A DNA stretch of 22,776 nucleotides, taken from NCBI GenBank assembly GCA_023356515.1, contig JAKQYG010000008.1, positions 1 to 22,776 on the forward strand, read 5' to 3'. The notes under the pieces are model-generated. The model saw only the letters and a program-made list of their open reading frames with translations, did no database searches and was not told where the DNA came from. Origin of the DNA: Trichodesmium sp. MAG_R04 (GTDB lineage: Bacteria; Cyanobacteriota; Cyanobacteriia; Cyanobacteriales; Microcoleaceae). Positions 15,225 to 22,776 of this stretch are shown one piece after another (positions within the stretch are counted from its first letter, which is position 1; each line of letters begins with the position of its first letter). A program made the position numbers and the translations under genes.

Positions 15225-15854
15225 ATGATTGATTACATTCGCAACGGCCAAGAAATTTACCACAAATCTTTTGCAATGATTCGCTCTGAAGTAAACCTAG
15301 CAAGCTTTCCTATTGATTTAGCTAATATGGCAGTTAGATTAATTCACGCCTGTGGGATGACAGATATTCTGGAAGACCTAGCAACTTCACTAGATGCAGT
15401 AAAAATAGGTCGTGCTTCATTAATTAAGGGCGCGCCCATCTTTTGTGATGTTCAAATGGTAGCCAATGGAATTATTCGTCATCGCTTGCCTGCTAATAAC
15501 GAAGTTATTTGCACCCTCAATTATCCAGAAGTACCAAAAATAGTGCAGCGGATTAATAATACTCGCTCGGCAGCTGCTATAGAATTATGGAAACCTCTTA
15601 TTCATGGTTCTGTTGTAGCTATTGGCAATGCACCAACCGCACTATTTCACCTACTAGAATTGTTAGATAAAGGGATGGCAAAACCTTCCCTAATTTTAGC
15701 TTTTCCTGTAGGGTTTGTGGGTGCAGCAGAGTCAAAAGCCGAACTGACCAAAAATAGTCGCGGTGTACCATTTATCACGCTGCATGGACGACGGGGAGGT
15801 AGTGCCATAGCTGCTGCCGCCATTAATGCTCTAGCAAAGGAAAGCGAGGTATAG
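15225..15854 (+). CDS. cobH: Precorrin-8X methylmutase (CobH/CbiC)
   Basis: A 209-residue enzyme that moves the C11 methyl group to C12 to give hydrogenobyrinic (or cobyrinic) acid in corrin-ring synthesis. Family features are YIRNGQEIYHKSFAMIRSE at the N-terminus, LIHACGMTD with the catalytic His41, SAAAIELW, and the C-terminal GFVGAAESK and HGRRGGSA segments. The length is normal. A TAA stop lies directly before the ATG, so the start cannot be further upstream, though there is no clear Shine-Dalgarno. It is isolated from other cobalamin genes, on the plus strand, convergent with mfd. I saw no cobalamin riboswitch in the upstream 500 nt. Confidence 0.95.
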   Translation: MIDYIRNGQEIYHKSFAMIRSEVNLASFPIDLANMAVRLIHACGMTDILEDLATSLDAVKIGRASLIKGAPIFCDVQMVANGIIRHRLPANNEVICTLNYPEVPKIVQRINNTRSAAAIELWKPLIHGSVVAIGNAPTALFHLLELLDKGMAKPSLILAFPVGFVGAAESKAELTKNSRGVPFITLHGRRGGSAIAAAAINALAKESEV

Positions 15855-16041
15855 TATTTATGGCTTACTAATTAATAATCAAAGTATTGACATATAGAAC
15901 CCATTTGGTATCTTTTCCGTGCAAGGTTATAGTAAGTAGCGATCGCCAACCTCTTAAGCATTAGTAAAAGAAAACAAAGATGTCCAGTTGTATAAATAAT
16001 AAAATCCTCATTCCTAAGTCAATACCTACCTATTCCCAAAA

Positions 16042-19000
16042 TTAACTTTCTGGTAAAGCACCCTCCATTTTACTCAACCATTCTATTAAACTTTCTAGTT
16101 GTTTATCTGCATTTAAAGTACCTAAACCACGTACTATAACTTTACCTTTACTAAAGACAAAACGAGATTGTAAATGACCTGGTAATTTCTCTTTTAATAA
16201 ATTCCATGCAGGTTCTTCCATTGGTGTTTCTAAAACAACATGTTGTTTGCCTTCTACTTTAATCCGAGAAAAGCCTATTTTTTTAGCAATTTGTTTTAAT
16301 TCCATCATTCTTAATAACTGTAAACCAGCTTTCGGTATTGTACCGTAGCGGTCACTCCAATCAATTTCTATTTGACTCAATTCTTGCCTACTGTTAGCAC
16401 CAGCAACCGAGCGATAGGCACCGATTTTTTGATCTAAATCTGTAATATAATCTGCAGGAATGAATGCAGTCAAACTTAGGTCAATTTGTGTATCCTCAAC
16501 TTGAGGAATTTCCTGACCTTTAATTTCCTGAATGGCTTCTTCCAACATTTCCGTATACAGATCAAATCCGATAGCGTTTACCTGACCAGACTGCTCTGCT
16601 CCTAAAATATCCCCCGCTCCCCGAATCTCTAAATCTCTCATTGCCAAATGATATCCTGAACCCAACTGGGTAAATTCCTGAATTGCTCGCAACCGTTTTT
16701 GTGCATCATCTGTCAGTGCAATTCCACCGTTAGCAGTAGTCGGATAAAACAACCATGCATGAGCTTGTATCCCTGCTCTGCCTACTCTTCCTCGTAGTTG
16801 ATACAACTGCGACAAGCCAAATTTTTGAGCCTCTTCTATTAAGATCGTATTGACGCGGGGAATATCTAAACCAGATTCAATAATTGTAGTACAAACTAAA
16901 ATATCAGCTTCACCCGCACCAAAAGTCAGCATAATTGACTCCAACTCTGCTGCATTCATTTGACCATGACCAATATTAATTCTTGCTCCGGGAATCATTT
17001 CTCGCAATTTTCCCGCCAATTCTTCAATACCTTCAATCCGTGGTACCACATAAAATACTTGCCCTCCCCGATTTAATTCTTGACGAATTGCAGTGCGGGC
17101 AGTTTCCAGATCATAAGGTGCAAGGTGAGTTTTGATAGGGCGACGCAAAGGAGGTGGAGTTGTAATCAAACTCATTTCTCTAATTCCTGAAAGTGCCATA
17201 TATAATGTTCTGGGAATTGGTGTTGCAGTCAGTGTTAGCACATCTACTTCAGCTTTGAGCGCCTTAATTTTTTCCTTCTGGTTAACACCAAACCGTTGTT
17301 CCTCATCCACTACCAACAAACCTAATGCCCGAAACTGGATCGTCTTACTTAAAATTGATTGAGTACCAACAATAATATCTAATTCCCCTGTGGCTAACCT
17401 CTGCTGAATTTCTTTCTTTTCGCTAGGAGTACGAAAGCGGTTGAGTAAACCTATTTCTATAGGGTAGGGAGCAAAACGTTCTTTAAGAGTGTGATAATGT
17501 TGTTGGGTTAAAACTGTTGTTGGTGCGAGAAATGCTACTTGTTTTTCGTCGGTAACTGCTTTGAAAATTGCTCGGATAGCAACTTCTGTTTTTCCGAAAC
17601 CAACGTCACCGCAGACCAGACGATCCATTGCCCGTTCGCTTTCCATATCCCGTTTCACATCTTGGGTTGCTTTCAACTGGTCAGGGGTAGGTTGATAGGG
17701 AAAGGAGTCTTCCATTTCTTCCTGCCACGGAGTGTCAGGGGGGAAACTGTAACCTGTTTCTTGAGCACGTTGAGCATAGAGTTTCAACAGGTCAACGGCT
17801 AATTTTTTGATTGACTTACGAACTTTATTTTTAGTACTTTCCCAGGTTTTGCCAGTCAGTTTATTGAGTTGGGGTTTTTTCTTATCAGTGCTTCTCAAAC
17901 GTGATAAGGAACTAAGTTGGTCAGCAGCAACTCTAAGCAAACCGTCAACATATTGAATTGTTAGATAGTCACGAGTTTCATTATTTAGAGTCATACTTTC
18001 TAATTTCATGAATTTGCCGATACCATGTTGGCGGTGAACTACATAATCTCCTGGTTGCAGTTTGTTGGGATCTACTTGTTTGGAGGTGCTTTGACGGCGC
18101 TTGCGAATATAAGTTGGAGTGGCAAGGGCATGTTGTCCGTAAAATTCTCTGTCGGTGATAACTACTAACCGGAAAGTGGGTAAAATAAATCCTTCTAATT
18201 CTGCTAAACCACTATATTTGAGAGCAATGGGGGTATATTGAGTTTGCAGTTTGTCAATGGTAGAATAGTCAAGGGGGTTGGGAATAAACTGGGCAGGACA
18301 GTCGTGTTCCTGCAGTAGAGAGACAGAGCGGGACGGTTGAGCAGAAATGAGGAAAACAGAATGTTTACGTTCCCTTTGTTGACGCAGGTTTTCTCCCAGT
18401 TTCGCGTATTGGTGAGGCATGACTGATAAGGGCCGACTGGCAAGGTTGAAAGTGTAGGGAATTAAGGCAGTAATATTGCTCTTGCTTTCTTTAGTGAGTT
18501 CGGATAAATATAGTCTGGGAAAAAGTTCGACTTCTGCCAGGGAGTCGGCAAATGTACGATGAATTTTTGGTAATGTTCGAGCTCTTTTGAGTTGTTGCCA
18601 GTTTTCTTCTACTAGTTCAAACCAGTGATCGCCATGGGCAGCACATTGATCTGGTTCATCTATGGCAATGAGAGTATTTTCTGGCAGGTAGTCTAATAGA
18701 GAAACAAATGTTGAGTCAGTTATTGACTCTAAGTTTCCTAACCCCCACTGACTAAAATCTCTAGGTGTTATAACTATTTGGGCAATTTTGTCAAGGGAAC
18801 GTTGGGTAGAAGGATCAAATTCCCGAATTTGTCTGAGTTCGTCCCCAAACCATTCTAGGCGTACCGGTAATTCTGAGGCCACGGGAAATACATCTATAAT
18901 ATCTCCTCGCCGACTCCACTGACCCTCGGTTTCGACTAATGGCACTTGTTCGTATCCCATTTGCACAAGTTTTTTCTCTAAAGATGGATGCTCTAAACCA

Positions 19001-19506
19001 TCAGAAAAGGTTTTGGAACTTCTCGTAATGCCAGGGATAAGGATCAGGCAGTAGGGCTGAAATTTTTTAACTGTAGGTAGGTGAGGTTGGAGCGCTCGTT
19101 CTGTTGCTACTACAGCAATTTTTGCTTTATTGCTACTGTTGTCGTTGCTGGTTACATTTTCTTGGACATTCTCACTTATTAAGTCTGCTAAAACTTGCAT
19201 TTGTCCCCAAATCATTTCTTCTAAATAAGAAGGTTCATAAGGGGATGCTTCTGAAGTAGGGTAAAAGTGAACCTTGGGCCATCCTATTGCTTCTAACTGT
19301 GCCATCCATCGCCCCGCCTCTTCTAAAGTTGCAGTGACAATGAGCAAATTTTGCTGTTGCTGTTGGGCGAGGGTAGATGCGAGTAAACCTTTGGGTAAAC
19401 GTGGAGCACCGTTGAGTTGTAAGCATGAGTATTGTTGGAGTTTGTTTAGAAGTTCGGTCGTAAGAGGCGAGCGACCCAGTACTCTAATAATAGATGATAG
19501 TGTCAT
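16042..19506 (-). CDS. mfd: Transcription-repair coupling factor Mfd
   Basis: A 1154-residue full-length Mfd, which removes RNA polymerase stalled at DNA lesions and recruits UvrA for nucleotide excision repair. The N-terminal ~330 residues are the UvrB-like module (RRGDIIDVFPVASELPVRLE). The RNA-polymerase-interacting domain begins at about 482 with PGDYVVHRQHGIGKF. The translocase has Walker A GDVGFGKTEV (about 632-641), the DEEQ box VVDEEQRFGV (about 733), TATPIPRTL, and motif VI QLRGRVGRAG. The TRCF C-terminal domain, around LTAFIPADYI, lies at about 1000-1090. No Shine-Dalgarno is obvious, but the start MTLSSIIRVLGRSPLT fits the family. It is transcribed alone and is convergent with cobH. 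Confidence 0.98.
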   Translation of the reverse strand: MTLSSIIRVLGRSPLTTELLNKLQQYSCLQLNGAPRLPKGLLASTLAQQQQQNLLIVTATLEEAGRWMAQLEAIGWPKVHFYPTSEASPYEPSYLEEMIWGQMQVLADLISENVQENVTSNDNSSNKAKIAVVATERALQPHLPTVKKFQPYCLILIPGITRSSKTFSDGLEHPSLEKKLVQMGYEQVPLVETEGQWSRRGDIIDVFPVASELPVRLEWFGDELRQIREFDPSTQRSLDKIAQIVITPRDFSQWGLGNLESITDSTFVSLLDYLPENTLIAIDEPDQCAAHGDHWFELVEENWQQLKRARTLPKIHRTFADSLAEVELFPRLYLSELTKESKSNITALIPYTFNLASRPLSVMPHQYAKLGENLRQQRERKHSVFLISAQPSRSVSLLQEHDCPAQFIPNPLDYSTIDKLQTQYTPIALKYSGLAELEGFILPTFRLVVITDREFYGQHALATPTYIRKRRQSTSKQVDPNKLQPGDYVVHRQHGIGKFMKLESMTLNNETRDYLTIQYVDGLLRVAADQLSSLSRLRSTDKKKPQLNKLTGKTWESTKNKVRKSIKKLAVDLLKLYAQRAQETGYSFPPDTPWQEEMEDSFPYQPTPDQLKATQDVKRDMESERAMDRLVCGDVGFGKTEVAIRAIFKAVTDEKQVAFLAPTTVLTQQHYHTLKERFAPYPIEIGLLNRFRTPSEKKEIQQRLATGELDIIVGTQSILSKTIQFRALGLLVVDEEQRFGVNQKEKIKALKAEVDVLTLTATPIPRTLYMALSGIREMSLITTPPPLRRPIKTHLAPYDLETARTAIRQELNRGGQVFYVVPRIEGIEELAGKLREMIPGARINIGHGQMNAAELESIMLTFGAGEADILVCTTIIESGLDIPRVNTILIEEAQKFGLSQLYQLRGRVGRAGIQAHAWLFYPTTANGGIALTDDAQKRLRAIQEFTQLGSGYHLAMRDLEIRGAGDILGAEQSGQVNAIGFDLYTEMLEEAIQEIKGQEIPQVEDTQIDLSLTAFIPADYITDLDQKIGAYRSVAGANSRQELSQIEIDWSDRYGTIPKAGLQLLRMMELKQIAKKIGFSRIKVEGKQHVVLETPMEEPAWNLLKEKLPGHLQSRFVFSKGKVIVRGLGTLNADKQLESLIEWLSKMEGALPES

Positions 19507-19791
19507 TTCAGTTATCAGTTGTCGGTGATCAATTACCCTGCGGAATACTAGGCAAACACAGGAACTTGCTCTAGTTTTAGCAGAAAGCTTAAGAACTTAT
19601 GGAAATAAGCAAAGAAACCAGGTTTCTAGGAGAAATCGTAAGATTTTTAGTGATTTTTATTAGCATGTTATGCTATCCCAGACTCGTAATTTAGTTGTAG
19701 TTGTATGGAGAGTTATTTCCAATTCATTAAGTAGAAAAAATCGGCTGAAACTTTTCCTTCTATACTTATTGAGGGAACCTCAAATGATTCC

Positions 19792-19925
19792 AAACCCATT
19801 ATTAGCAAGGAAAATACCTGACATAACTAAAAATAGCTAAAATCTAGATATATCAAGAAAACGGTTAATTTAAGGTAAAAACATCACTGTATAAGACTTT
19901 GGCCTAGTCTTCAACCTATTTTTTC
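19792..19925. repeat. Dispersed repeat copy 2, uninterrupted
   Basis: It matches the two halves of the repeat at 14908-15145 without the MITE, so it serves as the empty-site reference. It is non-coding. Confidence 0.65.
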
Positions 19926-20243
19926 CATAAGTTTAGTCCAGCAACTGAGTGATATATTAGCATATTCATCAGCGGATAAGTTTAATAAAGTTTCTACAAC
20001 TTCTAATAACTCTTAATCGAGTTTGCTAAATCCAGTCTTTCATAAGCTTTTCAGTATAATCTTTTGTTTTTATTGTTCTTTTTCTCGCCTCAGATTTTCA
20101 GGCCATTTTTAGATAAGCTGTTAATTCTCTTTCCTTTGATATTAATTTCTACTTAATCTATAACTTAGTTCTCCAAATTGAAATCTGTTCTAGCGCGAGA
20201 TTTCTTAAAGGGTTTTCGGGGGATAAATCAACTAATTCTAATA

Positions 20244-20258
20244 TAGCGCTACGTGCTA
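20244..20258. repeat. Solo MITE-tip palindrome flanked by TA
   Basis: TAGCGCTACGTGCTA is identical to the first 15 bases of the MITE at 14964-14978. It has TA on both sides, giving the inverted repeat AATATAGC-n7-GCTATATT. It could be a collapsed element or an excision scar. Confidence 0.5.
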
Positions 20259-20286
20259 TATTGCTTAATCGGCAAGACTTTCAGGG

Positions 20287-20336
20287 TTTATTTCTAGCTT
20301 TTGAATTGTTACAACCTATTTGGGATTGTTATATTA
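20287..20336. repeat. Dispersed 50-bp repeat, copy 2
   Basis: This is the direct-orientation partner of 9165-9214. It ends just 5 bp before the stop codon of the membrane-protein gene at 20342. Confidence 0.7.
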
Positions 20337-20341
20337 GTATT

Positions 20342-22156
20342 TTAATTACCTAATAAAACACTAATATTCTGACCATTATTGTTAACTATATAAGTACCGG
20401 GAATTTGATAAACTTTAGTTGTATTCGTATCTAATGCCCAAGCTTTAACATTAATTTTTCCTTGGGGAAACCTATGAGTATATAATATTTTTTTCCATCC
20501 TGATTTCAAGTATTTTTTACTCTTAAGTTCTTTGGCAAGATTATGTCTTGTCATTGTCATATCTGCCACAGCATAAACAATAGGTTCACCTTGCAAGTTA
20601 TCATAACTGAGAATTATTGCATCTACAGGTAAATTTGTATCAGTAAATATAGCCCAGCCAGTTGCTAATAAGTTATTATTACCAATATATTCCAGTTTTT
20701 CAAAAGTACCTTCTACTTGTCTTTCATTACTCATATCTATTAAGTCTGAAATGCGGTTAGTTGTGATTAATCCAGGTTCTAAAAAACCTAGCTTTGTTAA
20801 GTAATGCGCCCGTTGTTTTATATATTCAAAATAGTAAGGATCAATCAGATTTTGACAGTTATCATGAGTAAAATCAATTACTAGTAAACAACCTTTATAT
20901 TTCAAATAATTTTGTTTCCATGACTTCATCTTGTCTACACTATAGGTAAAGTTGTGTACTTGAATAACAGTTATTATGCCAAGAAACCAGCAAATAATTT
21001 GCGATAATAAGCTTCTATTTATTAAAAAAGAATATTTTTTAATAGCATCTTCTCCCACAATTATCATTAAATGAATTATAGAGATAATGATGTAGGTTGA
21101 AAATGTTGTATATCTTGATGATAGAGCTTGCTCTACACCAAACGTTACTCTACCAAATGATGTAACTAGAGCACTAATAACTGTATATGAACCAAGCATA
21201 ATCCAGCTAATAGTTTTAGAACGCAATTCATAGTCTTTGATATGCCATATTATATAAGAAAACAAACCAATAAATATAATAATAATTACTACGCCAAAAA
21301 TAATTGAATTATTTAGAGGTTGTATACTACTATTAACTCCTAGAGAGCTACCTAAAAATGCTAGAAAGTATTGGAATATTTGATATGGATATTGAATTGA
21401 TTCTAATGGATTAGGATGAGATAATGGCTTTTGATAATCATGGAAGTAAAAGGTTACATTAGCTATAAATCCAATTATCCAAAATGGAAGATATAAAGTT
21501 ATGTTTTTTCTGATATCTGACCAAAATTTTAGCTGTACTAAAGCTAGTACTGGGAAAACTATGACCCAAGCTAATAAACCATTAGCATAAGAAAAAGTAC
21601 TAATGGTTGATAAGACCATACAAATAAAAATTTTGGTTTGATTATTTAGTCGTGAATAAGCAATTAATATACAGGAGGTAATGCAAGCTATAGGAATAAA
21701 AACAACTATTTGAATACCCCACAACCAATTTTCATATTGAACAGTAGAAAAGATAAATATATTAGATATGAATGCTATGATTAGACCTTTAATATTGGAA
21801 CCACCTATCGTTAATTTATTTAACAGATAAATATTTATAGAAACTATGCAAGCAAGTAAAAATGTGACTAGCATTTCATATTTAATATTCCATTTAGTGA
21901 TAAATGCTAGGGCCAGAAAAATCAGCCTGGGAAAAAATTTTCTACTTTCATTGTGTTGTGCTATTAAATCATTGAAAGATAGAATTCTTTGATTAAATTT
22001 TTCAAAGATATCAGAGATTTGCCATTGGTCTTGAATTGGTACATTGACACTATATTTAAGAATGAGGACTCCTAAAACTATAGCTGGAATTATTGCCAGG
22101 CATAAACTGATGCCTGCAATTAATCTAGGGCTTAATTCGTAATTATTTTTTTGCAT
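20342..22156 (-). CDS. Multi-spanning membrane protein with C-terminal domain, GT-C-like, function unknown
   Basis: A 604-residue protein with about ten hydrophobic segments between residues 11 and 395, then a soluble region ending in a separate domain (about 478-604: LLATGWAIFTDTNLPVDAII cited in part, GWAIF, VDAIILSYDN, KVYQIPGTYIV). The first large loop has PIQDQW (40-45, Asp43) and AQHNESRKFFPRL (66-78). A loop acid plus HxExR-FPR motif recurs in uncharacterised cyanobacterial membrane proteins that resemble GT-C glycosyltransferases. I infer a polyprenyl-sugar glycosyltransferase or cell-surface polymer role. It is divergent from the SGNH hydrolase gene with 224 bp between. Codon use is very AT-rich like the rest of the window. 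Confidence 0.6.
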   Translation of the reverse strand: MQKNNYELSPRLIAGISLCLAIIPAIVLGVLILKYSVNVPIQDQWQISDIFEKFNQRILSFNDLIAQHNESRKFFPRLIFLALAFITKWNIKYEMLVTFLLACIVSINIYLLNKLTIGGSNIKGLIIAFISNIFIFSTVQYENWLWGIQIVVFIPIACITSCILIAYSRLNNQTKIFICMVLSTISTFSYANGLLAWVIVFPVLALVQLKFWSDIRKNITLYLPFWIIGFIANVTFYFHDYQKPLSHPNPLESIQYPYQIFQYFLAFLGSSLGVNSSIQPLNNSIIFGVVIIIIFIGLFSYIIWHIKDYELRSKTISWIMLGSYTVISALVTSFGRVTFGVEQALSSRYTTFSTYIIISIIHLMIIVGEDAIKKYSFLINRSLLSQIICWFLGIITVIQVHNFTYSVDKMKSWKQNYLKYKGCLLVIDFTHDNCQNLIDPYYFEYIKQRAHYLTKLGFLEPGLITTNRISDLIDMSNERQVEGTFEKLEYIGNNNLLATGWAIFTDTNLPVDAIILSYDNLQGEPIVYAVADMTMTRHNLAKELKSKKYLKSGWKKILYTHRFPQGKINVKAWALDTNTTKVYQIPGTYIVNNNGQNISVLLGN

Positions 22157-22380
22157 ATTTTGTTGTAAATTATATTTCGATACGGTTCAGTCAAGGATTT
22201 TTGTGCCGTTTTGTAACCCGAAAAGTTCATCAGAAAATTTAGATATACAAAATTCTGTCTACCTACTTAAAAAGCTAATAGCTGACAGTTATATGCTACA
22301 TTAATCTCTTACTGATTAGTAATCTAGATTTACTTTGCTTAATTTAAGCAAGAATATTCCTCTCGCAAAACTAAAAATTA

Positions 22381-22776
22381 ATGATGAAAAATATTTTTTC
22401 TTTCCTCCGTCAAACAGTAATTATCTCTTTAATAACATTTGGATTCACAGAAGTTGCATTCAGAATTTATCACAAAATTAATCCTTCGTTTATGTTTTAC
22501 GACCCCTCATCTTATAATCGCTGGCGAGGAAGACCATTTTCTACAGATTATGATTTTCAGTTAAATTCTCGGGGATTTAAAGATATCGAATTTACCAAGC
22601 AAAAAGCAGAAGGCACATATAGAATTATTGGCATAGGTGATTCTTTTGCTTATGGAGGTATTCCCTACAAACATAATTTTTTAACTCTATTGGAGTCTAA
22701 GCTAAATCAAGATAGTCAGCAACCTATAGAATTAATTAATATGGGAATAATTGCAATTGGACCGAAAGATTATTTA
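22381..22776 (+). CDS. SGNH/GDSL-type hydrolase, N-terminal part (cut by window edge)
   Basis: 132 codons are open to the window end. The N-terminus has a hydrophobic anchor or signal segment (about 10-26). Block I of the SGNH family is IIGIGDSFAYGG, with Ser as the predicted nucleophile. A second block, INMGIIAIGPKDYL, fits the NxG region. RWRGRPFSTDYDFQLNSRGF is typical of the membrane-anchored SGNH proteins of cyanobacterial polysaccharide clusters; I cite its core as DFQLNSRGF. The likely activity is O-deacetylation or esterification of surface glycans outside the membrane. The start could be the first or second of two adjacent ATGs. Confidence 0.75.
   Translation, partial: MMKNIFSFLRQTVIISLITFGFTEVAFRIYHKINPSFMFYDPSSYNRWRGRPFSTDYDFQLNSRGFKDIEFTKQKAEGTYRIIGIGDSFAYGGIPYKHNFLTLLESKLNQDSQQPIELINMGIIAIGPKDYL

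Larger units (their letters stand above)
19507..20341. other. Intergenic spacer upstream of mfd, repeat-rich, no gene
   Basis: Both strands are stop-rich. It contains the palindrome AGAAACCAGGTTTCT (about 19615), the uninterrupted copy of a dispersed repeat (19792-19925), a 15-bp MITE-tip-like palindrome (20244-20258) and a copy of the 50-bp repeat (20287-20336). Confidence 0.6.

Noticed and set aside
16042..19528. Several small frames overlapping mfd on both strands (17132-17362, 17539-17802, 18204-18443, 19235-19426, 19274-19528)
   Set aside because: They are shadows of the full-length mfd gene.
1..22776. CRISPR array, tRNA or rRNA genes
   Set aside because: No regularly spaced direct repeats and no cloverleaf or rRNA-like sequence were seen on either strand.

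Overview
The window is cyanobacterial. This rests on an NDH-1 NdhD subunit, a phycobilisome-domain protein, an iron-stress chlorophyll antenna (IsiA) with flavodoxin, the anaerobic-type cobalamin enzyme CobH/CbiC, and GCGATCGC (HIP1) octamers at 2403, 3865 and 15939. The DNA is AT-rich, only about 60-65% is coding, and the long spacers are full of short dispersed repeats and degraded transposons. That style fits a filamentous marine non-heterocystous cyanobacterium of the Trichodesmium/Okeania type; the genus is inferred, not proven. All genes lie on the minus strand except cobH and the partial gene at the right edge.

Layout. (1) 1-1656: the 5' part of a membrane-anchored NACHT-type STAND NTPase that runs off the left edge. 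A broken IS4-family transposase (1690-2205) ends 33 nt before its start codon. (2) 2734-6384: ndhD and a phycobilin-lyase/allophycocyanin-like domain gene form a tight two-gene unit. They are bracketed by two ~257-bp near-identical elements in inverted orientation that look like transposase-less IS200/IS605 elements; their right-end part could be an omegaRNA-like relic. (3) 6438-7224: ribosomal protein operon rplU-rpmA. (4) 7799-8970: a short Crp/Fnr-type regulator and a small four-cysteine membrane protein. (5) 9739-13383: iron-stress locus isiA - small ORF - isiB - alpha/beta hydrolase (isiC-like). A hairpin/T-run lies just after isiA, and a perfect 19-bp Fur/Zur-type palindrome lies about 0.8 kb upstream of it. 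(6) 15225-19506: cobH (plus) convergent with mfd (minus). (7) 20342-22776: a multi-spanning membrane protein with a C-terminal extramembrane domain, divergent from an SGNH/GDSL-type hydrolase cut by the right edge; both look like surface-polysaccharide genes.

Functional links: the ndhD unit and the isi locus both concern photosynthetic electron flow. IsiA and flavodoxin are the classical replacements for lost antenna and ferredoxin under iron limitation, so the palindrome and the terminator-like hairpin are the likely control points. The spacers add a well-defined 102-bp MITE with TA target duplication, whose empty site can be read from a second copy of the host repeat near 19.8 kb.

Most unusual items: the inverted IS605-like element pair around ndhD, the phycobilin-domain partner of ndhD that keeps its chromophore cysteine, and the membrane-anchored NACHT protein. 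No CRISPR array, tRNA or rRNA was recognised.
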